This document shows, one piece after another, positions 8,463 through 17,456 of a DNA stretch of 64,000 nt. The stretch covers positions 62,001-126,000 of the forward strand of contig JBBTTF010000001.1 in the NCBI GenBank assembly GCA_038064375.1, in the 5' to 3' direction. The stretch comes from JBBTTE01 sp038064375 (GTDB taxonomy: Bacteria > Patescibacteriota > Saccharimonadia > Saccharimonadales > UBA4665). The notes below the pieces were generated by a model, which was given only the letters and a program-made list of their open reading frames with translations, had not been told where the DNA came from and searched no databases. The number at the start of each line of letters is the position of its first letter. The stretch's first letter is position 1. The position numbers and the translations under genes are program-made.

Positions 8463-9154
8463 GTATTGAGATGTTCCTTTAGCATCTCTGGCATGGTCTT
8501 AAGGCTTTCAATATCAGTTGCGTCATCGATCGAAAAGTCACCTACAGTGGTGCGTCTTAGGCTTGAGGTGTAAGCACCAGTGTCCAGCGCTTTGCCAATA
8601 TCTTCAACTAGGGTGCGAATATACGTCCCTGAGGACACATTCGCTACAAATTTCACCTCAGGATAGGTGTAATCCGTAACCTCTAAGGAGTTAATAGTCA
8701 CTTTGCGAGGTTCTATGACGACTTCTTTGCCTTCGCGGGCTAATTTGTAGGCCCGTACGCCGCCAATCTTGATAGCCGAATATGCCGGTGGAACTTGGTC
8801 GATTTGGCCTCTAAACCGCTCAGCAGCCTCAAGGACGGCCTTTTGGTCCGGAACAGTGCCAGACACAGCTTCGATTTCGCCCTCTGGGTCTCCGGTAGAG
8901 CTTTTTTTACCGAGAAGCATGGTAACTTCATAGGTTTTGTCGAGTTTGGAGTAGTCAGCGGCTTTACGCGTGTAATCTTTGCCGATCAAAAGCACCAATA
9001 AGCCCGTAGCGAAAGGATCAAGCGTTCCGGTGTGGCCGACTTTAACGTTTTTGGGCTTCTTCCCCTCGTGAGTAGCTACGATTCGACGCACGTAATTAAC
9101 AACGTCGAAGCTAGTCCAATCGGCGGGTTTATCAACTAAAAGTAGGCCTTGCAT
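8459..9154 (-). CDS. truB: tRNA pseudouridine(55) synthase, short form
   Basis: TruB makes pseudouridine 55 in the tRNA T-loop. The catalytic motif GHTGTLDPFATGLL places the nucleophile at Asp46. KPADWTSFDVVN is the family N-terminal motif. At 231 residues it lacks the C-terminal PUA-like domain of the ~310-residue E. coli enzyme. It follows the DHH-like gene (9183-10841), matching the common nrnA-truB order near rpsO-pnp. Confidence 0.95.
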   Translation of the reverse strand: MQGLLLVDKPADWTSFDVVNYVRRIVATHEGKKPKNVKVGHTGTLDPFATGLLVLLIGKDYTRKAADYSKLDKTYEVTMLLGKKSSTGDPEGEIEAVSGTVPDQKAVLEAAERFRGQIDQVPPAYSAIKIGGVRAYKLAREGKEVVIEPRKVTINSLEVTDYTYPEVKFVANVSSGTYIRTLVEDIGKALDTGAYTSSLRRTTVGDFSIDDATDIESLKTMPEMLKEHLNT

Positions 9155-9182
9155 GAGGTTCAGTGTAACTCAAAGTGCTAGC

Positions 9183-10841
9183 TTACTGCGATTGTGGCGG
9201 ATTGCCAAACTGGAATGGAATTGGCGGCGGCACCGGTGGTGGCGCGTTTGGATCGGCTGGCTGGTCTGTTGTAGGAACTTGGGCTGGAGCAACAATAGTC
9301 GGCTGAGAAGCATCAAGTGTAGTTGGCACTTGGTTGTCTGGCATGGCTGGAGCTTGAGACGTCGGTGCCAAATTAGGATCAGGGTGTAGATCTTCGCCTA
9401 AAGGCTGGGCGTTTAGTGCCGCTATTGCCTGCGGTAACTCTGGTGCAGAGGCGTCGGAGTTATTGAAAGCCTGACTTATTTCGTCTCGAGCCTCATCCAT
9501 ATGTTCGGCTTGTAAATGAGGGCTCTGAACAGCCTGTTCTAGGTCAGCGAGCGTACTGAACGGATCAGCAGCTGGATTGGTAGCCGGAGTGTTGCCGGCC
9601 GGTGGCTGAGCAGTTGTCATCTGGCCGTTTGGGGCAATATTAATTGGCGCAGGTGTTGGCGGAACCCATGTTGGTGCGGGGTTGGGACTTGGTGTGTCAG
9701 GCGCACTCGTTTGCTCCGTTTGGGATGGAGGATTCATTGAGAAAGGATCAGATTTGCGATCAAGTAGCTGTGGGTGCTCGGCGGTTGTCATTCCCAATGG
9801 GTCGATTGACGGCTCCAAGGCCTCTTCATTACTGTTAGCTGTAAGTTGACCGCCCATGGATGGCGGTTCGGTAACTAGCTTTGGCGGGTGTGGTTGGCTG
9901 GCCAAGGGGTCGGTAGGAGCCTGCTCTGAAGGTAAAGCGTTAACGACATCTGGGCTTGGTAGGTCAAAAGCCGCGCCGTCGGCGGTTGGTGGTACTGGCG
10001 CTGGCAAATCTAATCCTGCAGCTTCGTCGTCATGATTAATATCCATCGAGCCGTCTTCGTTAACGGCAGCTGCCAGTTTTACTCCAGAATCACTCTCAAA
10101 CGAGCCGGCTGGTGTCTCTTCTAACTTGCTAGCTACTAATTGTTGATTGGCGCCGGCGGCCATCAAGGCTGCGCTAACGCTCATAGTTTGGGAGCTGGTC
10201 TTGTCGTTGCTGAAGCGGTTGGTTTCGGCCACAACACCGGTCAGAAGCGCGGTGGCAATCTGAGTGTCGAGCTGGCCGTTGGCAAGTTCGGTGATAAGTT
10301 CACATAGGCTGCTTGCGTTCGGGTCGTTCCAATTGATACTGCCGAGGCCGCCTTCTTCTGAGATATTGACACAAGCAACGGCTGCGTCGTGCAGAATTCG
10401 TCCATGGGCAGTGATCGCTTCGTCTAGATCATCCTGCTTTTGGACGCCCAAAGCGATCACGAGGTCGACATTGAAGTCACCTTCGCTAAACTCTAAATCC
10501 GCTTGGCTAATTGACGTTTTGTAAGGTGTTATAAAGATCCGAACAACGTTATCTTCGACCTTGTAGCGAAGCTTGTCAGCCTTGGATTTGTCGAGAGCAA
10601 TTATAAAATCTCTGAGCGAATCGGTGTTCTTTTCGATTGTTTCTTCTGGTTGCAAAAACTCTAGCGTAGAGGGAACGGTACCACTAAAAACGGCGGCGGC
10701 ATGCTTGCCCTGCTTGTTGAGCAGCAAGGTCAAACCAATACAACTAGCCAGCTGGTCGACCGAGGGGTTACGGCTGACTGTAACAAGAATATTATTGGCT
10801 GTTTTTAGCTTTTCGGCGAGCTGTTGCTTGGCGTCATCCAT
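9183..10841 (-). CDS. Degenerate DHH-family (NrnA-like) protein with long Pro-rich tail
   Basis: Residues 1 to about 240 resemble the NrnA/RecJ-like DHH phosphoesterase fold, and the position directly upstream of truB is where nrnA usually lies. The metal motif is broken: where the family has HxNPDxDxxGS this protein has SRNPSVDQLAS. No clear DHH triplet appears later. Residues ~270-552 are Pro/Ala/Gln-rich low complexity, including PPPVPPPIPFQFG near the end. It has no signal peptide or membrane helix. It is probably a non-catalytic binding or scaffold protein. Homology is inferred from motif remnants and gene order only. Confidence 0.7.
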   Translation of the reverse strand: MDDAKQQLAEKLKTANNILVTVSRNPSVDQLASCIGLTLLLNKQGKHAAAVFSGTVPSTLEFLQPEETIEKNTDSLRDFIIALDKSKADKLRYKVEDNVVRIFITPYKTSISQADLEFSEGDFNVDLVIALGVQKQDDLDEAITAHGRILHDAAVACVNISEEGGLGSINWNDPNASSLCELITELANGQLDTQIATALLTGVVAETNRFSNDKTSSQTMSVSAALMAAGANQQLVASKLEETPAGSFESDSGVKLAAAVNEDGSMDINHDDEAAGLDLPAPVPPTADGAAFDLPSPDVVNALPSEQAPTDPLASQPHPPKLVTEPPSMGGQLTANSNEEALEPSIDPLGMTTAEHPQLLDRKSDPFSMNPPSQTEQTSAPDTPSPNPAPTWVPPTPAPINIAPNGQMTTAQPPAGNTPATNPAADPFSTLADLEQAVQSPHLQAEHMDEARDEISQAFNNSDASAPELPQAIAALNAQPLGEDLHPDPNLAPTSQAPAMPDNQVPTTLDASQPTIVAPAQVPTTDQPADPNAPPPVPPPIPFQFGNPPQSQ

Positions 10842-10934
10842 GAGCTGTTTTTCCGAGTCTTTTTGTTTTTGGTTACGTTCACCTTTCAGACTAGCATAAA
10901 AGCTTGTGCTTGTCCACTGTTAAATAGGGGTTTC

Positions 10935-10963
10935 TTTACAAAAATTCGTCACCCCTGTATAGT
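10935..10963 (+). promoter_or_regulatory. rpsT promoter
   Basis: TTTACA (10935-10940) and TATAGT (10958-10963) are separated by 17 nt. The predicted start is near 10970. AAGGAA at about 10989 serves as the ribosome site for ATG 10999. Confidence 0.75.
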
Positions 10964-10998
10964 TGAGCGTCGATAAGTCAATAAATTTAAGGAAATCA

Positions 10999-11337
10999 AT
11001 GCCCATAATCAAATCAGCAAAAAAGCGCGTTAAGACAGCTAAAAAAGCTGCTATTCGTAACAGCAAAACTCGTCGGACACTTAAGGATGCTCTAAAAGTA
11101 TTTACTAAGAGCCCCTCCTCTAAGTCTCACAGCAGCGTCCAAAGCGGCCTAGACAAAGCCGTCAAAAAAGGCGTCATTCACAAGAACAAAGCTGCTCGCC
11201 TTAAGAGTCGTGCTGCTAAGAAAGCCAAGGCTTCTGGTGTTAAGCCAGCCAAAGCTGCTGCCAAAAAGGCTGCTCCTGCTAAGAAGGCTGCCGCAAAGAA
11301 GCCAGCTGCCAAAAAGACCGCTTCTAAGAAAAAATAA
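10999..11337 (+). CDS. rpsT: 30S ribosomal protein S20 with Lys/Ala-rich tail
   Basis: S20 binds 16S rRNA. The start is ATG 10999 (MPIIKSAKKRVKT), 5 nt after AAGGAA; an upstream in-frame start at 10963 lies within the promoter -10 box and is rejected. Residues 1 to ~78 are the S20 core. Residues ~80-112 are a repetitive Lys/Ala/Pro tail (AAAKKAAPAKKAAAKK) like histone H1 tails, which bacterial S20 normally lacks. The stop abuts the stop of the convergent 12510 gene. Confidence 0.95.
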   Translation: MPIIKSAKKRVKTAKKAAIRNSKTRRTLKDALKVFTKSPSSKSHSSVQSGLDKAVKKGVIHKNKAARLKSRAAKKAKASGVKPAKAAAKKAAPAKKAAAKKPAAKKTASKKK

Positions 11338-12510
11338 CTAGCCGTTCTGCTGGCCTGGTCCGTGCACCCTAAAGCTAGGGTTGTCTCCGAAGATGACTTG
11401 TGGTTTTGTCTTGAAGTGTTCTAGGGTTTTTGAGACTGACTTTTCCTCAGCTTCTCTGCCTGTTATGCCTCTGGCCTCATATTTCATTTGCAGGCCTACA
11501 ATGTGGGTGTTAATGCGACCTAGCATGGTAGGGCCTCGTCTTGGGGTATGCTGTGGCCACGCGTCTTCCAAAGCAAGTTCTAAAGTGTATACTGAATGAC
11601 CTGCTGAGTATGTTCTTGTTATCAAACTGGCGGGGATTGTTCGTTTATCGTTGGTAAGTAGATGTGCTAGAAGTTCGCGTTCTTTGACGTAAGTTCCCTT
11701 CATATGTTGTCGATTTTGGCGTTCGTGTGGATCAACAATTTCTGGTAGTCCACCTTTTAAAGATAGTGCTATGTGCTCTGTAGCGGCCTCATCGAGCCAC
11801 CTGTAAGGTAACTGGCCGACCACTGCATGATTAAGCTCATGGCCGATGTTTTTCCATAGCTCACGCTGAGCAGTGGTTGAGTTGAGCTTTACGGGATCCG
11901 ACGAACCAGCAATAACTACAAAGCTGGTACCACGCAGATGATAAGCACCACGCTCTTGCATGAGTGTGTCGAATATATCACCTATATAAACATTGGTACC
12001 GTCAACTTTATCTATAGCCTGAGCAGCTTCCTCGTGTAGCCAGCCACCATCAATAGCATTGCGTAAGGAGGTCTTGTATCTTGCCTTTTGGGCGTAAATT
12101 TCTGACTGAACTGCGGGAGCTGTTTGGTGCTTTATAATCTTGTCAACGTGCCATTCCAAAAATTCTAAAAGTTGATTGTCATCAGCAACATTGGCAAGCC
12201 ATTCACCCCAGTTAACTGAATCATTTTGTTTCTTTTCCGGATGAATTTTGCGTAAAATCTTTGAGGCCGCATCCGAACAATACTTATTCAATAGATCCTG
12301 CTGTCTTTCATCAAGCTCCGATAATTTAAGCCGCGTTTTGTCTAGTTCGTCTGTAAATTCATGCGCTATACCCTCTGGCGCAGAGGGATCAGAGGCTCTT
12401 TTGCTAAACGCCACCGCCCTATAGCCCAGAGTTGCAGCATGAATATCTGGCAGTTCTGGCAATTGCTGAGGGGTGGTTTCGGCTGTTTCGACGAATACTT
12501 CAGTGGTCAC
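11338..12510 (-). CDS. Putative gluzincin-type zinc metallopeptidase
   Basis: A 390-residue protein with HELNH at residues 224-228, followed by WLDEAATE. Glu241 is well placed as the third zinc ligand, as in HExxH...WLxEG peptidases of clan MA. No signal peptide or membrane helix is visible, so it may act in the cytoplasm. The first 220 residues are helical and unrecognised. It starts at GTG 12510, 9 nt after a -10 box, so a leaderless mRNA is predicted. Proteolytic activity is inferred from the motif alone. Confidence 0.7.
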   Translation of the reverse strand: MTTEVFVETAETTPQQLPELPDIHAATLGYRAVAFSKRASDPSAPEGIAHEFTDELDKTRLKLSELDERQQDLLNKYCSDAASKILRKIHPEKKQNDSVNWGEWLANVADDNQLLEFLEWHVDKIIKHQTAPAVQSEIYAQKARYKTSLRNAIDGGWLHEEAAQAIDKVDGTNVYIGDIFDTLMQERGAYHLRGTSFVVIAGSSDPVKLNSTTAQRELWKNIGHELNHAVVGQLPYRWLDEAATEHIALSLKGGLPEIVDPHERQNRQHMKGTYVKERELLAHLLTNDKRTIPASLITRTYSAGHSVYTLELALEDAWPQHTPRRGPTMLGRINTHIVGLQMKYEARGITGREAEEKSVSKTLEHFKTKPQVIFGDNPSFRVHGPGQQNG

Positions 12511-12519
12511 AATCTGTAG

Positions 12520-12548
12520 ATTGTACCATATTATGAGTGTTTTTGCAA
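12520..12548 (-). promoter_or_regulatory. Promoter of the putative metallopeptidase
   Basis: TTGCAA (12543-12548) and TACAAT (12520-12525) are separated by 17 nt on the minus strand. The GTG start is 9 nt downstream of the -10 box. Confidence 0.75.
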
Positions 12549-12551
12549 GAC

Positions 12552-13472
12552 TTAGGAGGCTAGCTGCATCAGGTAGTTTTGCAGGGCTTCGTCTGGGTCG
12601 ATACTGGTGCGCTTGGTTTTGGTGTCGATGCTCAAAAGATCGCTGACCTGACTTTTGAGCTCAGCTTGGCTTAAGTTGCGGGCTATTCCCTGACTTTTGC
12701 GAACCACAAAGGGATTGAGCTTGGCTTCTCTGGCGATTTCATCTGCCCCACGCTCACCCGCTGTCTTGATAATAGCCAGCACATGCAGCTGCCATGCCAG
12801 CATGGCGATGATTTGCTGTGGCTCGACTTTTAGGGCTCGCTGCTCCTTGTAAAGCTTCATGGCTTGCTTGGTGTTACCAGCAAAGGCTGCTTCCAAAAGT
12901 TGGAATATAGTGCTCTGGGGGTTAGGTTCGGTTAGTAAATCTATGGTTTGGTGGGTTACTTTTGCGTCATATAGCAATAATTTGTCTAATTCGTTACTTA
13001 GCAGCTGCTGATTTGGGCCAACTCGTTCTATCAGGTAGCGCGCATCGACTGAGCTTATTAGACCGCCGCGTTCTTTGGCTGCAGTGTTCAGCCAGCTCAC
13101 TAGTCCATTCTGATCTAGATCAGGAAAGTCGCGAAAATCAGTCTTGGACTTAAGATACTTAAAATAACTGAGCCTTTTGTCGAGCTTGGTTTCTACTATA
13201 ATCACCTCTGTTGTTTCGGGAATTTCTGCCAAAAGTTGTTCAAACTTCTCGACGAACTCTTTTTGTTTGCTCGGGGATCGTAGAATCACCATTTTTTTGC
13301 TCGATAAGAAAGGTAAACTGGTCAGGCTTTCTCGAATACGAGCAAAGTCAACCTCCTCGGCATCTATGCGCTCCAGTGCTAGGTCGCCATGCTCGGCCAC
13401 AAAAGCGTCAATCAGCTGCCTGAGTGCAAGTCCCAAACCAAAGCCATTCTCTCCATTCAACACAATCACCAT
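12552..13472 (-). CDS. holA: DNA polymerase III subunit delta
   Basis: HolA is the clamp-loader wrench subunit that opens the beta clamp. The 306 residues follow the family layout: an N-terminal AAA+-like domain beginning VIVLNGENGFGLGLAL in place of the P-loop, the FLSSKKMVILR segment near residue 55, and a C-terminal collar domain with LAWQLHVLAIIK. The upstream region shows an extended -10 (TGC TACAAT) 6 nt before the ATG. Confidence 0.9.
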   Translation of the reverse strand: MVIVLNGENGFGLGLALRQLIDAFVAEHGDLALERIDAEEVDFARIRESLTSLPFLSSKKMVILRSPSKQKEFVEKFEQLLAEIPETTEVIIVETKLDKRLSYFKYLKSKTDFRDFPDLDQNGLVSWLNTAAKERGGLISSVDARYLIERVGPNQQLLSNELDKLLLYDAKVTHQTIDLLTEPNPQSTIFQLLEAAFAGNTKQAMKLYKEQRALKVEPQQIIAMLAWQLHVLAIIKTAGERGADEIAREAKLNPFVVRKSQGIARNLSQAELKSQVSDLLSIDTKTKRTSIDPDEALQNYLMQLAS

Positions 13473-13541
13473 GCACCTATTGTAGCAATAGATACGACGG
13501 CACTGGGCCTAATCTGTTAGACTGTCGAGGTAAGGCAGGTT

Positions 13542-15722
13542 ATGTCACAGGTTATTATTGTCTCCAATCGGTTGCCCATCAGCGTCAAAAAGCAGGATGG
13601 TGAACTCGTTTTTTACCCTAGTCTTGGTGGACTTGCGACTGGGTTGTCATCATACGTCAGCAACCGCAAGAACAGATGGATTGGTTGGCCGGGCATCGCT
13701 ATTGACGGCCTGACAAACAATGAAAAACAAATTATTGTTGATGAGCTATCCAAGTACAATTACACACCAGTCTTTTTAACTCAGAGGCAGGTCGACGACT
13801 TCTACAATGGCTACAGCAACACGATATTGTGGCCACTGTTCCATAATCTCAAACGTTCGGCGGCTGCTACTACCATGCACAAACAATGGTGGCAGGCCTA
13901 CCGAAAAGTTAATGAACTGTTTGCACAGACAGCTCTCAATATTGCCGAGACGGGCGGTCATGTTTGGGTTCACGATTATCAATTACTGCTCGTACCAGAA
14001 ATGTTTAGAGCTGAGCGGTCAGATGTAATTACCGGCTTTTTCTTGCACATACCCTTCCCTGACTCCAAGACTTTGACGCGTTTGCCAGAAAGCAAAAAGT
14101 TGCTGAACGGGATATTGGGTGCTGACGTTGTTGGCTTCCACACACCGAGTTATGTAGCAAACTTTTTGGACAACTGCGTGACCGCTGGCATTCCGCTGAC
14201 TGCCGCTAACGAAGTTGTTATTAATGACCGAATGGTTAGGGTGGCAGACTTCCCGATGGGAATCGACTACGAAAAGTATGCTGCCGCAACCAAGTCCAAG
14301 GCCGTCAAACGCGCTGTTCGTCGCTATCGTAAACGCTACAAGCGGCAAACCGTAATTGTTGCGGTTGATCGTCTAGACCCTTCTAAGGGCCTTATTGAAA
14401 GACTGAAGGCCTACGGCAAACTACTAGAACGCAAGCCAAGACTGCGCGGCAAAATAGTCTTCGCCATGGTTGCCGCACCATCGAGGACGGATATTCCGGC
14501 CTACAAGCAACTATCTAAGCGGCTTGATGCTTTGGTGACAGACATCAACGATACCTATGGCACATCAAAGTGGCGCCCAATTGACTATATTAATGTTGCC
14601 CTGCCCTTTGAGGAGGTCACGGCGCTGTTCCGAATTGCTGATATAGCTTTTATTGTGCCGCTGCGCGATGGCATGAATCTGGCAGCCAAGGAATTTGTAG
14701 CCAGCAAGCGACGTAGCGGAATTTTGATACTTAGCCAGACGGCAGGTGCTGCCGAAGAATTGTCAGATGCCTTGATTGTAAATCCACGCGATCCCGAGTC
14801 TTTGGTTACGGGCTTGGAGCAAGCCCTCAAGATGCGCAAACGAGAGCTAAGAGGCCGCTTAAGACGTATGCAGGAACAGTTAGCGACAAATACAGTTCAG
14901 GAGTGGGCCAAGGATTTTGTATCAACCCTGCAGCAGCCAATTCCTAACACACCAGCCTTGGTGCAAACACTCAAAGGTGCGTCGGAAGTTAAGCTAATTA
15001 ATGATTGGCGACAAGCCAAGAAACGTCTTTTTTTGCTGGATTACGATGGCAGTTTGGTGGGCTTTGCTCGTAACTACAAAGCGTCTCAGCCGCCCAAGGC
15101 ACTTATTCAATTATTGGAGACAATGAGCGCCGACAAGGATACCACGATCGTTATTATCAGTGGTCGAGGCGCCGACGATTTGGATACATGGTTTGGTCAT
15201 TTGCCAATTAATTTAGTTGCCGAGCACGGTGCAGCAACCAAAAAGTCTGGCCACACCACGTGGCAAACAATCGAAAAAACATCCACAAAATGGAAGGCCG
15301 TCTTGCAACCAGTTCTTAGAAAGTATGCTGACCTTACACCGGGAGCTTTGGTTGAGGTTAAGCCCCACTCCTTGGTTTGGCATTATCGTGGTGCAGCACC
15401 TTTCTACGCTCAAAAGTATGCCGTAATCATTAAGCGTGTCCTCAAACCATATCTAAAGACCTACGGGCTAGAGCTTCTTCAAGGTAATAAAGTCTTGGAG
15501 ATTAAAAACCCGCGGATCAACAAAGGTGCTGTTGCCGAAGTCTGGCTCAAGCGCAAACATGACTTTGTATTAGCGATCGGCGACGACGTGACTGACGAAG
15601 ACCTCTTTAAGGCCTTGCCCGTCTCAGCCTACAGTATTAAGGTTGGTCGAGGTCGAACTATTGCTCACAGCAGACTTGCCTCATCAAAGGACGTCATTAG
15701 CCTGCTTAAAAAGCTTGTTTAA
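13542..15722 (+). CDS. otsAB: Bifunctional trehalose-6-phosphate synthase/phosphatase
   Basis: A 726-residue fusion. Residues 1 to ~470 are a GT20 synthase (SNRLPISV at the start, SLGGLATGL glucose-6-phosphate loop, HDYQLLLVP, and DRLDPSKGLIERL for the UDP-glucose side). Residues ~490-726 are a HAD phosphatase with nucleophile Asp500 in LDYDGSLVGF and GDDVTDEDLF as the metal motif. Together they make trehalose from a nucleotide-glucose and glucose-6-phosphate. Fused OtsA-OtsB is best known from eukaryotes and some bacteria. It is transcribed alone, divergent from holA, with GAGG about 12 nt upstream. Confidence 0.93.
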   Translation: MSQVIIVSNRLPISVKKQDGELVFYPSLGGLATGLSSYVSNRKNRWIGWPGIAIDGLTNNEKQIIVDELSKYNYTPVFLTQRQVDDFYNGYSNTILWPLFHNLKRSAAATTMHKQWWQAYRKVNELFAQTALNIAETGGHVWVHDYQLLLVPEMFRAERSDVITGFFLHIPFPDSKTLTRLPESKKLLNGILGADVVGFHTPSYVANFLDNCVTAGIPLTAANEVVINDRMVRVADFPMGIDYEKYAAATKSKAVKRAVRRYRKRYKRQTVIVAVDRLDPSKGLIERLKAYGKLLERKPRLRGKIVFAMVAAPSRTDIPAYKQLSKRLDALVTDINDTYGTSKWRPIDYINVALPFEEVTALFRIADIAFIVPLRDGMNLAAKEFVASKRRSGILILSQTAGAAEELSDALIVNPRDPESLVTGLEQALKMRKRELRGRLRRMQEQLATNTVQEWAKDFVSTLQQPIPNTPALVQTLKGASEVKLINDWRQAKKRLFLLDYDGSLVGFARNYKASQPPKALIQLLETMSADKDTTIVIISGRGADDLDTWFGHLPINLVAEHGAATKKSGHTTWQTIEKTSTKWKAVLQPVLRKYADLTPGALVEVKPHSLVWHYRGAAPFYAQKYAVIIKRVLKPYLKTYGLELLQGNKVLEIKNPRINKGAVAEVWLKRKHDFVLAIGDDVTDEDLFKALPVSAYSIKVGRGRTIAHSRLASSKDVISLLKKLV

Positions 15723-15728
15723 CCGCTC

Positions 15729-16598
15729 CTAAGGCTTTTGACACTTAGGACAAAGGTGGGTTCCGCGTCCAGCTACCCGCGTCTTGATAATTTCTGTGCC
15801 GCAGCGCGGGCATGTTTGGCCCTCGCGACGAAAGACTCTAGCAAAGGTCAGATAACTACCCTTTTTGCCCTCTGCATCGACATAGTTCTTATCAGTTGAG
15901 CCCCCCTTTTCTATCGACAATCTGAGAACAAAGATCAACTCGTCATAAAGCTTATGAAGCTGCACAGCCGTCAGCTCTTTTACTAGCGTGGTTGGGTGAA
16001 CTTTGGCTCCCCAGATCGCCTCATCGGCATAAATATTACCTACTCCTGCCAACACGGTTTGATCTAATAGAGCTGCCTTGATATTGGTGTTTTGGCGCCG
16101 CATAAGACGCTCACGCATAATTTGCCATGTAAAGTCCGCACTCAAAGGCTCCGGCCCAACCTTCTTGAAGAAATCAAGGTTCATAACTTCTGGTGTGGGG
16201 ATCAGGCGCATCCAGCCGAACTTACGTTGGTCATTAAAGAACAGCTGACTGCCATCATTAAAAGTCAGTGTCACGCGCGTCGACTTGTCCGGCAAACCAC
16301 CAACCAATGACTTATTTGGGTGGCCTGCCCCAAAGTTTTCGTTAGTGCTGCGAAAAACTAATTGGCCGGTCATCTTCAAATGAATAACTAACGTGTAGTT
16401 GGTTGAGAGCTCGATCAGCAAAACTTTGGCTCGACGCTTGACGGTCACAACCTCAGCGCCAATCACAAACTGCTTTACGTCGGCTTCGGCGTTAGGGAAC
16501 GATTTATTCCAGTCAAAGTCCACTTTTTTGATCTGTTTGCGTGGCAATAAACGTTCCAAGCCACGACGGACTGTCTCAACTTCTGGTAACTCTGGCAT
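15729..16598 (-). CDS. mutM: Formamidopyrimidine-DNA glycosylase
   Basis: Fpg removes 8-oxoguanine and formamidopyrimidines and nicks the abasic site. The N-terminal MPELPEVE is complete (the Pro2 nucleophile and Glu3). The C-terminal zinc finger is intact, with CPRCG ... CPKC. The 289 residues match the family. Fpg keeps its zinc ligands while DnaG in this window does not. It is convergent with otsAB. Confidence 0.95.
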   Translation of the reverse strand: MPELPEVETVRRGLERLLPRKQIKKVDFDWNKSFPNAEADVKQFVIGAEVVTVKRRAKVLLIELSTNYTLVIHLKMTGQLVFRSTNENFGAGHPNKSLVGGLPDKSTRVTLTFNDGSQLFFNDQRKFGWMRLIPTPEVMNLDFFKKVGPEPLSADFTWQIMRERLMRRQNTNIKAALLDQTVLAGVGNIYADEAIWGAKVHPTTLVKELTAVQLHKLYDELIFVLRLSIEKGGSTDKNYVDAEGKKGSYLTFARVFRREGQTCPRCGTEIIKTRVAGRGTHLCPKCQKP

Positions 16599-16622
16599 CT
16601 ACTCTTTAGTATACCAAGTATA

Positions 16623-16868
16623 ATGGGTTGGATGGACAGCCTGCACACTATTCTGAGTAATAAAGACTTTGACGAGCCACCAGAAATGTCGGCGATCAAA
16701 AAGTATGTTCAAGATGAGTTCAAAACAGACGTTGGCGTTCAAGTCCGTGATAAGGACATAGTGGTCACAGTATCCAGTGCCGCTCTAGCAAATACCCTAA
16801 GACTGCGCGGACCAGAGATTAAGCGCCGCTGCCAACTCGACAAAAAGATTACCTTTAGAATCGCTTAG
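16623..16868 (+). CDS. Small DUF721/DciA-like protein
   Basis: An 81-residue protein with a central beta-rich segment (IVVTVSSAALANTLRLRGPEI) resembling the core of DUF721/DciA, the helicase-loader family. It is much shorter than typical DciA. TATACC lies 7 nt before the ATG, suggesting a leaderless mRNA, though no -35 is clear. Its end overlaps the convergent HAD gene by 4 nt. Assignment is tentative. Confidence 0.55.
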   Translation: MGWMDSLHTILSNKDFDEPPEMSAIKKYVQDEFKTDVGVQVRDKDIVVTVSSAALANTLRLRGPEIKRRCQLDKKITFRIA

Positions 16869-17428
16869 CTTAACAGCTTATCAAGTTGCGCCTTGGTCTG
16901 TTGAAGATCTTGGTAACAAATGGCCTTTAGGCCAGACTCTCGAGCTGCATCACAGTAATACTCGACATCATCGATCAGAATACATTCCTCTGGCTTAACT
17001 CCTAGGCGTTCGGCAGCCAGCTCAAATATCTTTGGGTCAGGTTTGGTCATTCTAACTTCGAAAGAGAACACAAGATCGTCAAATAAAGCCTGTTCTTCCT
17101 GACTCAAAAAGTGATCTCTAATCCAGTTGCTGGCGACATTACTCAGTAAACCGATCTTGTAGTCAGACTTGAGCTCTGCGATCAACTTGAGCAGCTCAAC
17201 ATTTTTGTAAGCATCATTGTCCAATAATTGATCAATGTCTTGTGGCTTCTTGCCCGTTAGCTCATAGATTTCTTGCAGAAACTCAGCCTTATCAATGTGG
17301 GCTGCGCCGTAGGTTCGGTTGAGATCACTGGCAGCCTGACGCTGTTCTTCTGGCAAAGTTGCCACGAACTCACGCCACCTATCAGTGGTCAGAACACCAA
17401 AGCAGTCAAAAATTATAGCCTTAATCAT
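16865..17428 (-). CDS. HAD-IA family hydrolase
   Basis: A 187-residue haloacid dehalogenase-like phosphatase. Motif I is IIFDCFGVLTTD; the second motif I Asp is replaced by Phe, with Gly-Val following, as in the epoxide-hydrolase N-domain/YihX type. Motif II is LLSNVAS, and the motif III Lys is in MTKPDPKIF. Motif IV is ILIDDVEYYCDAA. The substrate is unknown; YihX-type enzymes act on alpha-glucose-1-phosphate. Confidence 0.8.
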   Translation of the reverse strand: MIKAIIFDCFGVLTTDRWREFVATLPEEQRQAASDLNRTYGAAHIDKAEFLQEIYELTGKKPQDIDQLLDNDAYKNVELLKLIAELKSDYKIGLLSNVASNWIRDHFLSQEEQALFDDLVFSFEVRMTKPDPKIFELAAERLGVKPEECILIDDVEYYCDAARESGLKAICYQDLQQTKAQLDKLLS

Positions 17429-17456
17429 TTATCTATTCTACAGCCAATGCGTCTTG

